Below are positions 23,080 through 31,923 of a stretch of 49,941 nt of DNA, piece after piece (position 1 is the stretch's first letter; each line of letters opens with the position of its first letter). The notes below the pieces were generated by a model. It was not told the origin of the DNA and did no database searches. It saw nothing but the letters and a program-made list of their open reading frames with translations. The translations under genes and the position numbers were made by a program. Source of the DNA: an uncultured Actinomycetes bacterium (GTDB taxonomy: Bacteria > Actinomycetota > Acidimicrobiia > Acidimicrobiales > RAAP-2); assembly GCA_903875425.1 (NCBI GenBank), contig CAIQWC010000030.1, positions 1-49,941 of the forward strand, written 5' to 3'.

Positions 23080-24377
23080 GCGTGACCGAGGCCCCCAAAA
23101 TCATTACGGCGCGAGCCAGCTTTGACGACTCCCATACGATGGAGCGTTTCTTGGCTACTGGCGGGAACGATGGGCTGAAAAAGGCGCTCGCTATGACGCC
23201 CGCAGCCGTCCAAGCAGAAGTCGATACTGCATCGCTGCTCGGTCGTGGTGGCGCAGGGTTTCCGGCTGGTCGCAAGTGGTCGATGCTGCGCAAGGCTGAC
23301 GTTTCCTACCTCGTCATTAACGGTGATGAATCAGAACCGGCAACCTTCAAAGATCATCTTCTCGTAGAGCGCGACGCCCATCAGCTCGTTGAAGGCGTCA
23401 CGATCGCTGCCTACGCCCTGCAGGTCAATCAAGCATTTATTTTCTTGCGCGGCGAATTCGCACTGGGCCTCGAGCGTGTACAAGAAGCAATTAATGACGC
23501 CTACAAGGCCGGAGCCTTGGGCGCCAATATCTTTAATTCCGGCTTTAGTCTCGATATCGTCGTTCATCCCGGTGCGGGTGCGTACATTTGCGGGGAAGAA
23601 ACGGCACTCCTTGAAGCCTTGGAAGGCAAGCGTGGATATCCCCGTATTAAGCCCCCCTTCTTCCCGGCCGCGATCGGTCTCTACGGTGAGCCCACCGTGG
23701 TGAACAACGTTGAGACAATGTCGAATTTGCCATGGATCATGCTCAATGGTGGCGCGGCCTTCGCTGCGCTGGGCGCGGGGCGCTCGACGGGAACACGACT
23801 CTTTGCACTCTCGGGTCACGTTCGGAATCCCGGAGTCTATGAACTCGAAATGGTGAAGCATACCTTTAGGGACTTGATCTTCTCAGCTGAGCTCGGCGGT
23901 GGAGTTCCGAACGGCGACGTGAAGGCCATCATTCCTGGTGGCGTATCGGCTCCGTGGTTCTACCCTGAGCAGCTCGATGTTCCCTTAGGCCAAGATGAAG
24001 TGGCTGAGCAGGGTTCCATGCTGGGCTCAGGATCGATTGTGGTTATGGACACCACGACGTGTATGGTTCGTGCGGCGTGGCGCATTACGAAGTTTTTCTC
24101 CCGTGAATCCTGTGGCCAGTGCACGCCGTGTCGAGAAGGATCGGGCTGGCTCGAGCGAGTGCTCTGGCGCCTAGAAAATGGCCAGGGCCGGATCGAGGAT
24201 GTAGACCTTCTGCTGGACCTGTGTGACAACATTGCTCCCGGTCTTAGTTGGCCACCGCAACAAACGACGATTTGTGTGCTTGGGCCGTCAATACCCTCAT
24301 CGATTCACTCAGCAATTTCCCGATTCCGTGACGAGTTCCTCGCTCACATCACCCAAGGTGCTTGTCCCTATGCCTGA
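23076..24377 (+). CDS. nuoF: NADH-quinone oxidoreductase subunit F
   Basis: A 433-residue subunit that oxidises NADH through FMN. The NADH site GRGGAGFPAGRKW lies at about 56-68, and the FMN-site NGDESEPATFKD and GAYICGEETALLEALEG follow. The [4Fe-4S] cluster N3 ligands are Cys346, Cys349 and Cys352 (SCGQCTPCREG) plus Cys400 (TTICVLG). Presence of E, F and G shows this complex takes NADH, unlike F420- or ferredoxin-linked versions that lack them. GTG start within the nuoE stop. Confidence 0.97.
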   Translation: MSVTEAPKIITARASFDDSHTMERFLATGGNDGLKKALAMTPAAVQAEVDTASLLGRGGAGFPAGRKWSMLRKADVSYLVINGDESEPATFKDHLLVERDAHQLVEGVTIAAYALQVNQAFIFLRGEFALGLERVQEAINDAYKAGALGANIFNSGFSLDIVVHPGAGAYICGEETALLEALEGKRGYPRIKPPFFPAAIGLYGEPTVVNNVETMSNLPWIMLNGGAAFAALGAGRSTGTRLFALSGHVRNPGVYELEMVKHTFRDLIFSAELGGGVPNGDVKAIIPGGVSAPWFYPEQLDVPLGQDEVAEQGSMLGSGSIVVMDTTTCMVRAAWRITKFFSRESCGQCTPCREGSGWLERVLWRLENGQGRIEDVDLLLDLCDNIAPGLSWPPQQTTICVLGPSIPSSIHSAISRFRDEFLAHITQGACPYA

Positions 24378-27063
24378 GCCGACGAGCGAGGCCGTTACCT
24401 TCACGCTTGATGGACGTGAGATCACTGCCAATAAGGGCGAAGCCATCATTGCTGCCGCCGAGCGTGCCGGTACCTACATTCCTCGTTTTTGCTACCACCC
24501 GCGCATGGCGGCTTCCGGTAACTGTCGCATGTGTTTGGTTGAGGTTGATGGTCCACGCGGATCGACGCTGATGCCGTCTTGCTTCGTTGCGGCTGGCGAA
24601 GGTATGAGTGTGGTCACTAATTCCGAGAAGGTGAAGAAAGCTCAAGATGGCGTCTTGGAATTCTTGTTGGCGAATCACCCGCTTGACTGCCCTGTCTGCG
24701 ACAAAGGTGGTGAGTGCCCGTTACAGGATCAGACGCTCTTACATGGACCTGGCGAAACTCGTTTCGTTGAGGAGAAACGACACTTCGAAAAGCCCATTGC
24801 TCTCTCCGAACTCGTTCTGCTTGACCGAGAACGCTGTATTCAGTGCGCACGTTGTACTCGCTTTGCCGATGAAATTGCCGGTGAGCCACTGATTGACTTT
24901 GCCGGTCGTGGAGACCGTGTTGAAGTTTCTACCTTCCCCGGTGAGCCATTCAGTTCCTACTTTGCTGGCAACACGGTTCAGATCTGCCCGGTGGGCGCAC
25001 TAACTGCAACGCCGTATCGATTTGCTGCTCGGCCCTGGGACCTCGACCAAGTGGAATCAACCTGCACCGGATGTGCCACGGGTTGTCGCGTCGCTGTTCA
25101 GTCTTCACAGGGTCGTATCACCCGACTTCTTGGCGTCGATGTCGACACGGTTAACCATGGCTGGCTGTGCGATAAGGGTCGCTTCGCCTTCGACGGCCTC
25201 AGCATTGATGAAGAAGGTCTCAGCCTGGCAGACCCACGTCGTCGGATCACTGAACCCATGGTCCGCAAAAATAATGAGTTAGTTACGGTTAGTTGGTCAG
25301 AAGCCATCAAGACAGCAGCTGGCTTACTTCGTAGTGTCGATGCACACGCCGTTGGCGCTATCGGAGGAGCGAACCTGACCAACGAAGGCGCTTTCGCCTG
25401 GGCAACCTTGCTTAAAGGCATCGTCGGAACTGACTCGGTCGATGCGCAACTCGGCGACGGCCTGGATGCTTCGATCATTCTTGGCCTTCCTCGCGCCACG
25501 ATCAATGAAGCAGCCGATGCGTGCACCCTGATTGTGCTCGCCGGTGACCTTCGCGAAGAGCTTCCTGTTTTGTTCTTGCGCCTTCGAGCAGGTGCTGCGG
25601 CGAAGCAGACGTCGATCATTGACCTCACGAATGGGTCGTCATGCTTTGACAAGGTTTCGGCACTTCGACTTCCGCTTCGTCCCGGCGATGCCCCAACGAT
25701 GGCTGCTGCGCTCCTCGGTAGCGATGACGCGACGGCAGCCTTGCTCCGGCATCCAGAAGGTGGAACCTTTGACGCCACGGATATGGACAGAGCCCGGCAC
25801 TTGATCGGTAGCGATGGCACGGGCGTGGTTGTGGTGGTCGGTAGACCCTCGCTCGCCGAGGACGCCGCCTTTGTCGAAGATGCGGCCTTAGCCCTTCACC
25901 AAGCACTGCCCAAGGCCACGTTCCTCCCGGCGATTCGTCGTGGCAACCTCCATGGTGCGCTCGATATGGGTATGGCTCCGGGCATCGCTGCCGGACGCGT
26001 CACGCTCACATCTGCGTCGCCTTCACTGAAGGCGTTGTGGACGAAGATCCCTTCAACCTCGGGACGCAGCACGCTTGAGCAACTCAGGGCGATGGATCAC
26101 GGTGAGCAGCGCGTTACGGTCGTGATTGGTGCCGATATCAGCCACGACGTTCCCGATGGCGCGCTCGTCGACCGAGCCTTACAGGCAAAGAGTTCCTTAA
26201 TCGCGGTTACGGGAAATGGCTCAAGCGTGGTTGCCGCAGCGCAGGTCGTCTTGCCAACTCCAATCTCCCATGAACGCGGCGGGACGACAACGAACCTCGA
26301 AGGTCGCGTGTCTCGCTTAGGCCAAAAAGTTGTTGCACCAGGCGACGCTTGGGAAGACTGGATGCTTGTTACCGAGCTAGCGCACGAACTCGGCGTAGAC
26401 CTTCCCTTCGGATGCCTCGACGACGTAACCAATGCCATTGCGGCCCTAGCGCCGAGCCATAGCGGTTTGACGACGTCGCTCCTCGCATCCTCGTTGGCCA
26501 GCGACGGCATCATTGTCCCCTTGGGAACCGAAATCTTGGGCCAACGCAAAGCTGCTGACCCAATGGCAATTCCTGGGCTGGCGTCGGCAGATCAGATTGG
26601 CCTTGGCTCCTTCACAGGATCGATTTCTTCGGAAACGCCCTTGGCTTCAGAACAGGGCAAAACTAGCGTCAGCTTCGCCGCCATTGAACTTCCCCAACGA
26701 AACCCGATCGCCGTGCCGGCACCCGATAGCTACGCACTTCGCTTGATCTCAAGACACAAGCTCTATGACCTTGGTACCGCTACGAGTGCCTCACCCGCGC
26801 TGTCGAGCTTGGCCGCATCTGCCGTAGCCAAGGTGAACGCCTACGACCTTGATCGTATTGGTGCGACCTCGGGTAACCAGGTTCGACTTCGTTCAACGAA
26901 GGGCGCGATGGTCATAGCGGTTGAAGCCGACGGTGGCGTTGCGCGTGGGACCATCGCTATTGACTTCAACGTGCGTCAAGGTGATGAGACAACGAACGCG
27001 GTGTTGGCCTTGCTCGATTCGAGTGAGCGTGTGATTGATGTTCGCATGGAGTCGCTTTCATGA
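24370..27063 (+). CDS. nuoG: NADH-quinone oxidoreductase subunit G
   Basis: An 897-residue subunit with the cluster-rich N-terminal domain. The [2Fe-2S] site is Cys41, Cys52, Cys55 and Cys71. Cluster N5 uses His103, Cys107, Cys110 and Cys116. Cluster N4 uses the CIQCARC run and CPVG. The additional CTGCATGC...LCDKGRF motif implies the off-path cluster N7. The remaining 600 residues form a molybdopterin-oxidoreductase-like domain that is structural in complex I. I chose the ATG at 24370, overlapping nuoF by eight bases; the open frame reaches 24223 inside nuoF. Confidence 0.96.
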   Translation: MPEPTSEAVTFTLDGREITANKGEAIIAAAERAGTYIPRFCYHPRMAASGNCRMCLVEVDGPRGSTLMPSCFVAAGEGMSVVTNSEKVKKAQDGVLEFLLANHPLDCPVCDKGGECPLQDQTLLHGPGETRFVEEKRHFEKPIALSELVLLDRERCIQCARCTRFADEIAGEPLIDFAGRGDRVEVSTFPGEPFSSYFAGNTVQICPVGALTATPYRFAARPWDLDQVESTCTGCATGCRVAVQSSQGRITRLLGVDVDTVNHGWLCDKGRFAFDGLSIDEEGLSLADPRRRITEPMVRKNNELVTVSWSEAIKTAAGLLRSVDAHAVGAIGGANLTNEGAFAWATLLKGIVGTDSVDAQLGDGLDASIILGLPRATINEAADACTLIVLAGDLREELPVLFLRLRAGAAAKQTSIIDLTNGSSCFDKVSALRLPLRPGDAPTMAAALLGSDDATAALLRHPEGGTFDATDMDRARHLIGSDGTGVVVVVGRPSLAEDAAFVEDAALALHQALPKATFLPAIRRGNLHGALDMGMAPGIAAGRVTLTSASPSLKALWTKIPSTSGRSTLEQLRAMDHGEQRVTVVIGADISHDVPDGALVDRALQAKSSLIAVTGNGSSVVAAAQVVLPTPISHERGGTTTNLEGRVSRLGQKVVAPGDAWEDWMLVTELAHELGVDLPFGCLDDVTNAIAALAPSHSGLTTSLLASSLASDGIIVPLGTEILGQRKAADPMAIPGLASADQIGLGSFTGSISSETPLASEQGKTSVSFAAIELPQRNPIAVPAPDSYALRLISRHKLYDLGTATSASPALSSLAASAVAKVNAYDLDRIGATSGNQVRLRSTKGAMVIAVEADGGVARGTIAIDFNVRQGDETTNAVLALLDSSERVIDVRMESLS

Positions 27064-28310
27064 CGTTAGGTCTTTTCGCTGCCGGGGACCCGCTCTACGC
27101 TTCGGGGTTGAACTGGATCACTCTATTGATCGTGATCATCAAGATCATCTTCTCCTTCGCTGTGTGTATGGGTGCGGTGACGCTGATGATTTGGTTCGAG
27201 CGCAAGGTCATCTCCGACATGCAGAGCCGAATTGGTCCGAACCGTGCCGGGCCCTTTGGCCTCTTACAAACTTTGGCTGATGGCATCAAATTATTCTTCA
27301 AAGAAGACCTGATTCCAGTGCAATCGGATCGCTTCGTGTTCAAGCTTGCCCCGTACCTCTCGGTGGTCCCAGCCCTGGTTATTTTTGCGGTGGTCCCCTT
27401 TGGCGGCGTCGTGACTATCGCGGGTCGCACAATTGATCTCCAGGTGGCTGACCCTCCGATTGGTATTTTGTTGGTGCTGGCGATGTCAGCAATTGGTGTC
27501 TACGGCATCATGTTGGCAGGGTGGGCATCAGGCTCCAAGTATCCCTTGCTCTCAGGGGTGCGCGCTTCAGCACAGATGATCTCCTACGAGGCAGCACTTG
27601 GTATGACGGTCGTGACCGTGGTCATGATGACCGGATCGCTATCGACGCGCTCCATTGTGAACTCCCAAGCTGGGGCAATTTGGCATTGGAACCTGATCCG
27701 TTTGGGTTTTGTTCCCGCCATTATCTTCATTATCGCGGTGATTGCCGAAACAAATCGGCCGCCCTTTGACGTTGTCGAAGCAGAGTCTGAACTCGTGGGT
27801 GGTTTCAATACCGAGTACTCATCAATACGCTTCGCTTTGTTTTACTTAGCCGAGTTCATGAATACGATCACCATGTCAGCCGTGATTGTGACGCTGTTCT
27901 TTGGCGGTCCTGATGGGTATAACCCTTTTGGCCATTACGGCTCAATCGTTATGCCCATCGCGTGGTTCTTGATCAAGGTCATTGCATTCTGTTACTTCTT
28001 CGTGTGGCTCCGAGGGGCACTCCCTCGCATGCGCTACGACAAGCTGATGGACCTTGGTTGGAAGCGCCTTATCCCGGCATCGCTAGGGTGGCTGCTCATC
28101 GTGGCTGGTTTCATGATTAATGGCTGGTGGGGCGTTGGCCTTGCCTTGGCAGTTATTGCTGCTGGCCTTGGCCTTGCACGAGCCTTTTCTATTGGTGGAG
28201 AGCTTGAGTCGCGCGATCAAGCAATCTTGCCGCCGGTTGGTCGACGTCCTATCTCGCCACGACTACTGCGCCGTCTAACCGATGGCGACCCTGAAGGTGG
28301 AGGGCAATGA
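27060..28310 (+). CDS. nuoH: NADH-quinone oxidoreductase subunit H
   Basis: A 416-residue membrane subunit with about eight or nine helices that links the peripheral and membrane arms and lines the quinone channel. Seen: WFERKVISDMQSRIGPNRAGP after the first helix, LADGIKLFFKED, ETNRPPFDVVEAESELVGGFNTEY, and a final hydrophobic region before a basic tail. ATGA overlap with nuoG. Confidence 0.97.
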   Translation: MTLGLFAAGDPLYASGLNWITLLIVIIKIIFSFAVCMGAVTLMIWFERKVISDMQSRIGPNRAGPFGLLQTLADGIKLFFKEDLIPVQSDRFVFKLAPYLSVVPALVIFAVVPFGGVVTIAGRTIDLQVADPPIGILLVLAMSAIGVYGIMLAGWASGSKYPLLSGVRASAQMISYEAALGMTVVTVVMMTGSLSTRSIVNSQAGAIWHWNLIRLGFVPAIIFIIAVIAETNRPPFDVVEAESELVGGFNTEYSSIRFALFYLAEFMNTITMSAVIVTLFFGGPDGYNPFGHYGSIVMPIAWFLIKVIAFCYFFVWLRGALPRMRYDKLMDLGWKRLIPASLGWLLIVAGFMINGWWGVGLALAVIAAGLGLARAFSIGGELESRDQAILPPVGRRPISPRLLRRLTDGDPEGGGQ

Positions 28311-29128
28311 GTATCCAAGAGACCGTGAAGAGGAAGCTGTCATTCTTTGGAGGCTTCGTACTCACCACCAAGCACCTGACTCGGCCTCGCGTCACGCGCC
28401 AATACCCGATGGAGAAGAAGCCAAAGCAGCCACGCCAGCACGGCCGCCATGTGCTCAACCGTTACGAAGACGGCATGGAAAAGTGCATTGGTTGTGAACT
28501 CTGCGCAGGAGTGTGTCCGGCCGACTGCATCTACGTTCGTGGCCTTGATAACCCGCCGGATCACCCGGTATCGCCCGGCGAGCGCTACGGCTACGTCTAT
28601 GAGATCAACTACCTACGGTGCATCCACTGCGATCTGTGTGTAGAGGCCTGCCCGACCCAAGCCATTACCGAGTCGAAGCTCTTCGAATTTTCTTTTAGCA
28701 ACCGAAATGACGCGATCTACACCAAGGCTGAACTCTTGGTTGATGATGATGGCATGCCTCAGAAACTCCCCTGGGAGGACTGGCGTGAAGGCGAAGATCA
28801 GATGATCTCGGGTTGGATGCGTGCGACCTCGCCCGCCGGTAACGCCGACTTTGAAGGTGTCGTTCAGTGGGCTGGAGAGCTTGGCTACGGCGTACGTGCT
28901 CCCGAAGGTGGTCAAAGTGGGCTGCGCGACGACGAAGCAACCCATACCAAAGCCATCCGTGAGGTCCTCGAAGGCCACCTCTTGGCTCAGGATATTCCCG
29001 CAGACCATAAGGGCATGAAAGGCCGTATTTGGCGAGCCAAGATCAGTGCTGAGCGCAATAGGGACAAGCTCGAAGCGTTGAAAGATCGTCGGAGGGCATG
29101 GAAAGCTGCAAGAAAGACAGCACCATGA
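28307..29128 (+). CDS. nuoI: NADH-quinone oxidoreductase subunit I, with a C-terminal extension
   Basis: A 273-residue ferredoxin-like subunit carrying clusters N6a and N6b: CIGCELCAGVCPADC (Cys60, 63, 66, 70) and CIHCDLCVEACP (Cys105, 108, 111, 115). Most NuoI proteins end shortly after the second motif region (150-200 residues). Here about 90 further residues, rich in charged groups and ending in a basic tail, follow. The first helix region resembles GGFVLTTKHLTRPRVT. ATGA overlap with nuoJ. Confidence 0.96.
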   Translation: MSIQETVKRKLSFFGGFVLTTKHLTRPRVTRQYPMEKKPKQPRQHGRHVLNRYEDGMEKCIGCELCAGVCPADCIYVRGLDNPPDHPVSPGERYGYVYEINYLRCIHCDLCVEACPTQAITESKLFEFSFSNRNDAIYTKAELLVDDDGMPQKLPWEDWREGEDQMISGWMRATSPAGNADFEGVVQWAGELGYGVRAPEGGQSGLRDDEATHTKAIREVLEGHLLAQDIPADHKGMKGRIWRAKISAERNRDKLEALKDRRRAWKAARKTAP

Positions 29129-29727
29129 TTACCTCGCTGCTCGCCACGACTGCTGCTATTCCTGACATCCTTGTATTTGCTGCTGGGGCCACCATGATCT
29201 TGGTCGGCGCACTTGGGGTCATTAGTTCGCGCAACCCGGTACACGCCGCCTTATCGCTCGTGCTGACGCTCTTTGGTATTGCCGTTTTGTTTATTGAACA
29301 GCAAGCCGACTTCTTGGCCGCCGTGCAGGTCATTGTCTATGCGGGGGCCATCGTGGTCTTGTTCTTATTTGTGATCATGTTTTTGGGGGTTAATCGCAAT
29401 GAGGATATTGACCAAGAGCCCCTGGCCGGTCAACGCAGTATGGGGACCGTTATCGTGCTCTTCGCAATTGGCGCGATTATTGCGCTCGGCGTCGAAGCGC
29501 ATTGGGTGGTTGGCCCGCACAGTGTTAGTGGTGCTCCCGGTGGCCCGTATCAGAACATTGGCAACTTGGGCCGGTCGGTTTTCACTACCTACCTTTTCGC
29601 CTTTGAAGCTACGGCGGCCCTCTTGGTGATCGCCGTCGTTGGCGCTGTCGTTTTGGCTCGCCGTTCTGGTGCTGCCAACGCTGAGCAGCTTGAACCAGAT
29701 CCAGATCACAAGGAGGTGGCTCCATGA
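29125..29727 (+). CDS. nuoJ: NADH-quinone oxidoreductase subunit J
   Basis: A 200-residue membrane subunit with five helices. The conserved helix with the pi-bulge region ([22 protein letters not shown]) is clear. I chose the ATG at 29125 overlapping the nuoI stop as ATGA, rather than the in-frame ATG at 29098, which lies inside nuoI. A GGAGGTGGCTCC stretch at its 3' end supplies the nuoK ribosome-binding site. Confidence 0.95.
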   Translation: MITSLLATTAAIPDILVFAAGATMILVGALGVISSRNPVHAALSLVLTLFGIAVLFIEQQADFLAAVQVIVYAGAIVVLFLFVIMFLGVNRNEDIDQEPLAGQRSMGTVIVLFAIGAIIALGVEAHWVVGPHSVSGAPGGPYQNIGNLGRSVFTTYLFAFEATAALLVIAVVGAVVLARRSGAANAEQLEPDPDHKEVAP

Positions 29728-30029
29728 GTATTCCTGGTGAGTATTACTTAATCTTGGCCGCTCTTTTGTTTGGCCTGGGAGCCTTTGGTCTTGTCATTCG
29801 GCGTAACGTCTTGATTATGTTCATGTGCGTCGAGTTGATGCTTAATGCTGCCAACTTGACGTTTGTCACCTTTGCGCGAATGCTCCATGACATCGGCGGA
29901 CAAGCAGCTGTGTTCTTTGTTCTCGTCGTCGCCGCCGCCGAGGTAGTAGTTGGCCTGGGCATTGTGGTATCTATCTTCCGTCGCCGCTCCACTGCGGTGG
30001 CTGATGACATCTCGAGTATGAAGGGCTGA
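29724..30029 (+). CDS. nuoK: NADH-quinone oxidoreductase subunit K
   Basis: A 101-residue three-helix subunit, related to MrpC. The conserved membrane glutamates are in [12 protein letters not shown] and AAEVVVGLG, which take part in proton transfer. It is preceded by AAGGAGGTGGC and overlaps nuoJ. Four bases separate it from nuoL. Confidence 0.97.
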   Translation: MSIPGEYYLILAALLFGLGAFGLVIRRNVLIMFMCVELMLNAANLTFVTFARMLHDIGGQAAVFFVLVVAAAEVVVGLGIVVSIFRRRSTAVADDISSMKG

Positions 30030-30033
30030 TCGC

Positions 30034-31923
30034 GTGATCCACTTCGCTCCCGTGATGCTCTTTTTCCCCTTGGTTGGTTTTTTGGTTCTCGTGACCTTTG
30101 GCCGACGGATGGGGGAGAAGGTCAGTGGCATGATCGCCACCACCGCTATTGGCTTATCGTTCGTGGCGGCCCTCATCACCTTCATCGGGCTCTTAGGCCA
30201 ATCCAATCGAGAGGTCACCCAACATCTCTACAGCTGGTTGGCGGTGGGACCACTCCACGTTGACATTGCGCTGTTGATTGATCCCTTATCAATCACCATG
30301 TGTCTGTTTATAACCTTCATCTCTGCCTTGATCCACTTGTATTCAACGGGGTACATGCATGGTGAACGAGACGCAACGAAGTTTTTTGTCTACCTAAACC
30401 TCTTCGTTTTCTCCATGCTGGTGCTTGTATTAGGCAATAACCTCTTGCTCACCTTTGTTGGCTGGGAAGGCGTCGGTGTCTGCTCGTACTGGTTGGTCTC
30501 GTACTACTACGACAAAGATGCAGCTGCATCGGCCGGTAAGAAAGCGTTCATCTACAACCGAGTTGGTGACGTCGGATTACTCCTCGCTATGTTCTTGATC
30601 TTTAACAAGACCGGAACACTCACCTACCTATCGATCTTTAGCCACCTTGGATCGTTTACCACGCTGGCTGCCACGATGGCAGTTCTGGCGCTGATGTTGG
30701 CGGCTGCGGGGAAGTCGGCGCAGATCCCCCTGTTTAACTGGCTGCCTGATGCCATGGAAGGCCCGACTCCAGTATCTGCCTTGATCCACGCAGCAACCAT
30801 GGTTACTGCTGGCGTTTACTTGCTGTGTCGGATGAATCCACTCTTGGGTCTGTCACCCAATGGTCGGGTCGTGATCGCCATTATCGGCGGTGCCACCGCC
30901 TTCGTGGCAGCCACGATTGGTACATCCCAAAAAGACATTAAAAAGGTCTTGGCGTTCTCGACGGTTTCGCAGATTGGGTTCATGGTCTTAGCGGTGGGAA
31001 CCGGCGCCTACGTAGCGGCGGTCTTCTTGATGATCTGTCACGCCTTCTACAAGGCTTTGCTCTTCCTCGGTTCAGGTTCTGTCATCCACGGCCTCCACGG
31101 TGAACAAGATATCGATCGCATGGGTGCCCTCCGAAAGCTCATGCCTGTCACCTTCGTGACCTTCCTGATTGGCTGGTTGGCCATTGCCGGAGTTCCTCCC
31201 TTCGCGTCGTTCTGGTCAAAGGGTGACGTACTCGACAGCGTGTACCGCCACTACCCAGCGCTGTGGGTACTCGGACTTGTTACCGCGGTTTTGACTGCGT
31301 ACTACATGAGCCGTCTCTTCTACCTGGTCTTCACCGGCAAGGCTCGCTTTGATGAGCCTGCCGCTGACGGTCGACCGGCAATTCATGATCCACACGAAAG
31401 CCCCAAGGTCATGACCATTCCGCTCGTCGTCTTGGCGGTGGGCACCTTATTGGTTGCTGGCATCGACCTACCCTGGGTGCACAGCCACACGCTCAAGACC
31501 TTCCTTGATCCGGTCTTCGCTAAGAACCTCTATGACCCGAATGAGTCGGGCGGTCTCCAAATCGTCTTGGCCATCGTCGATGCGATCATGGCACTTATCG
31601 GAATCGTCGTGGCGTGGCTTGCCTGGCGTGAGGGTCCCGTCCGACCTAGGTGGGAACCCAAGTTTTTCGCCAACGTGTGGTACTGGGACAACTTCTACGA
31701 TGCGATCATTGGTCGACCCGGCCATCGTCTTGCCGAAGAAGCGGCTCGTGTTGACATCGAAGTCATCGATGGTGCCGTGATGGCTACAGCGGCCATCGTG
31801 ACGAAGCGGGCACAGGCGCTGCGACGCATGCAGACCGGTCAGGTTCGACAGTACGCACTCTTTATCGCCGCTGGCCTGCTGGCCATTCTCGTATTTCTTC
31901 TCGTGAAGGCCTTCCATCCATGA
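30034..31923 (+). CDS. nuoL: NADH-quinone oxidoreductase subunit L
   Basis: A 629-residue antiporter-like proton-pumping subunit at the far end of the membrane arm. Seen: the core NNLLLTFVGWEGVGVCSYWLVSYYY, the lysine-bearing AAAGKSAQIPLFNWLPDAMEGPTPVSALIHAATMV region, and the long C-terminal segment with a lateral amphipathic helix (WYWDNFYDAIIGRP) and final membrane anchor. GTG start at 30034, four bases after nuoK. Confidence 0.97.
   Translation: MIHFAPVMLFFPLVGFLVLVTFGRRMGEKVSGMIATTAIGLSFVAALITFIGLLGQSNREVTQHLYSWLAVGPLHVDIALLIDPLSITMCLFITFISALIHLYSTGYMHGERDATKFFVYLNLFVFSMLVLVLGNNLLLTFVGWEGVGVCSYWLVSYYYDKDAAASAGKKAFIYNRVGDVGLLLAMFLIFNKTGTLTYLSIFSHLGSFTTLAATMAVLALMLAAAGKSAQIPLFNWLPDAMEGPTPVSALIHAATMVTAGVYLLCRMNPLLGLSPNGRVVIAIIGGATAFVAATIGTSQKDIKKVLAFSTVSQIGFMVLAVGTGAYVAAVFLMICHAFYKALLFLGSGSVIHGLHGEQDIDRMGALRKLMPVTFVTFLIGWLAIAGVPPFASFWSKGDVLDSVYRHYPALWVLGLVTAVLTAYYMSRLFYLVFTGKARFDEPAADGRPAIHDPHESPKVMTIPLVVLAVGTLLVAGIDLPWVHSHTLKTFLDPVFAKNLYDPNESGGLQIVLAIVDAIMALIGIVVAWLAWREGPVRPRWEPKFFANVWYWDNFYDAIIGRPGHRLAEEAARVDIEVIDGAVMATAAIVTKRAQALRRMQTGQVRQYALFIAAGLLAILVFLLVKAFHP

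Noticed and set aside
25098-25820. 240-codon minus-strand open frame inside nuoG
   Set aside because: Opposite the well-supported nuoG frame, with a low-complexity Ser/Arg/Pro-rich product and no ribosome-binding site; a mirror of the GC-biased coding strand.
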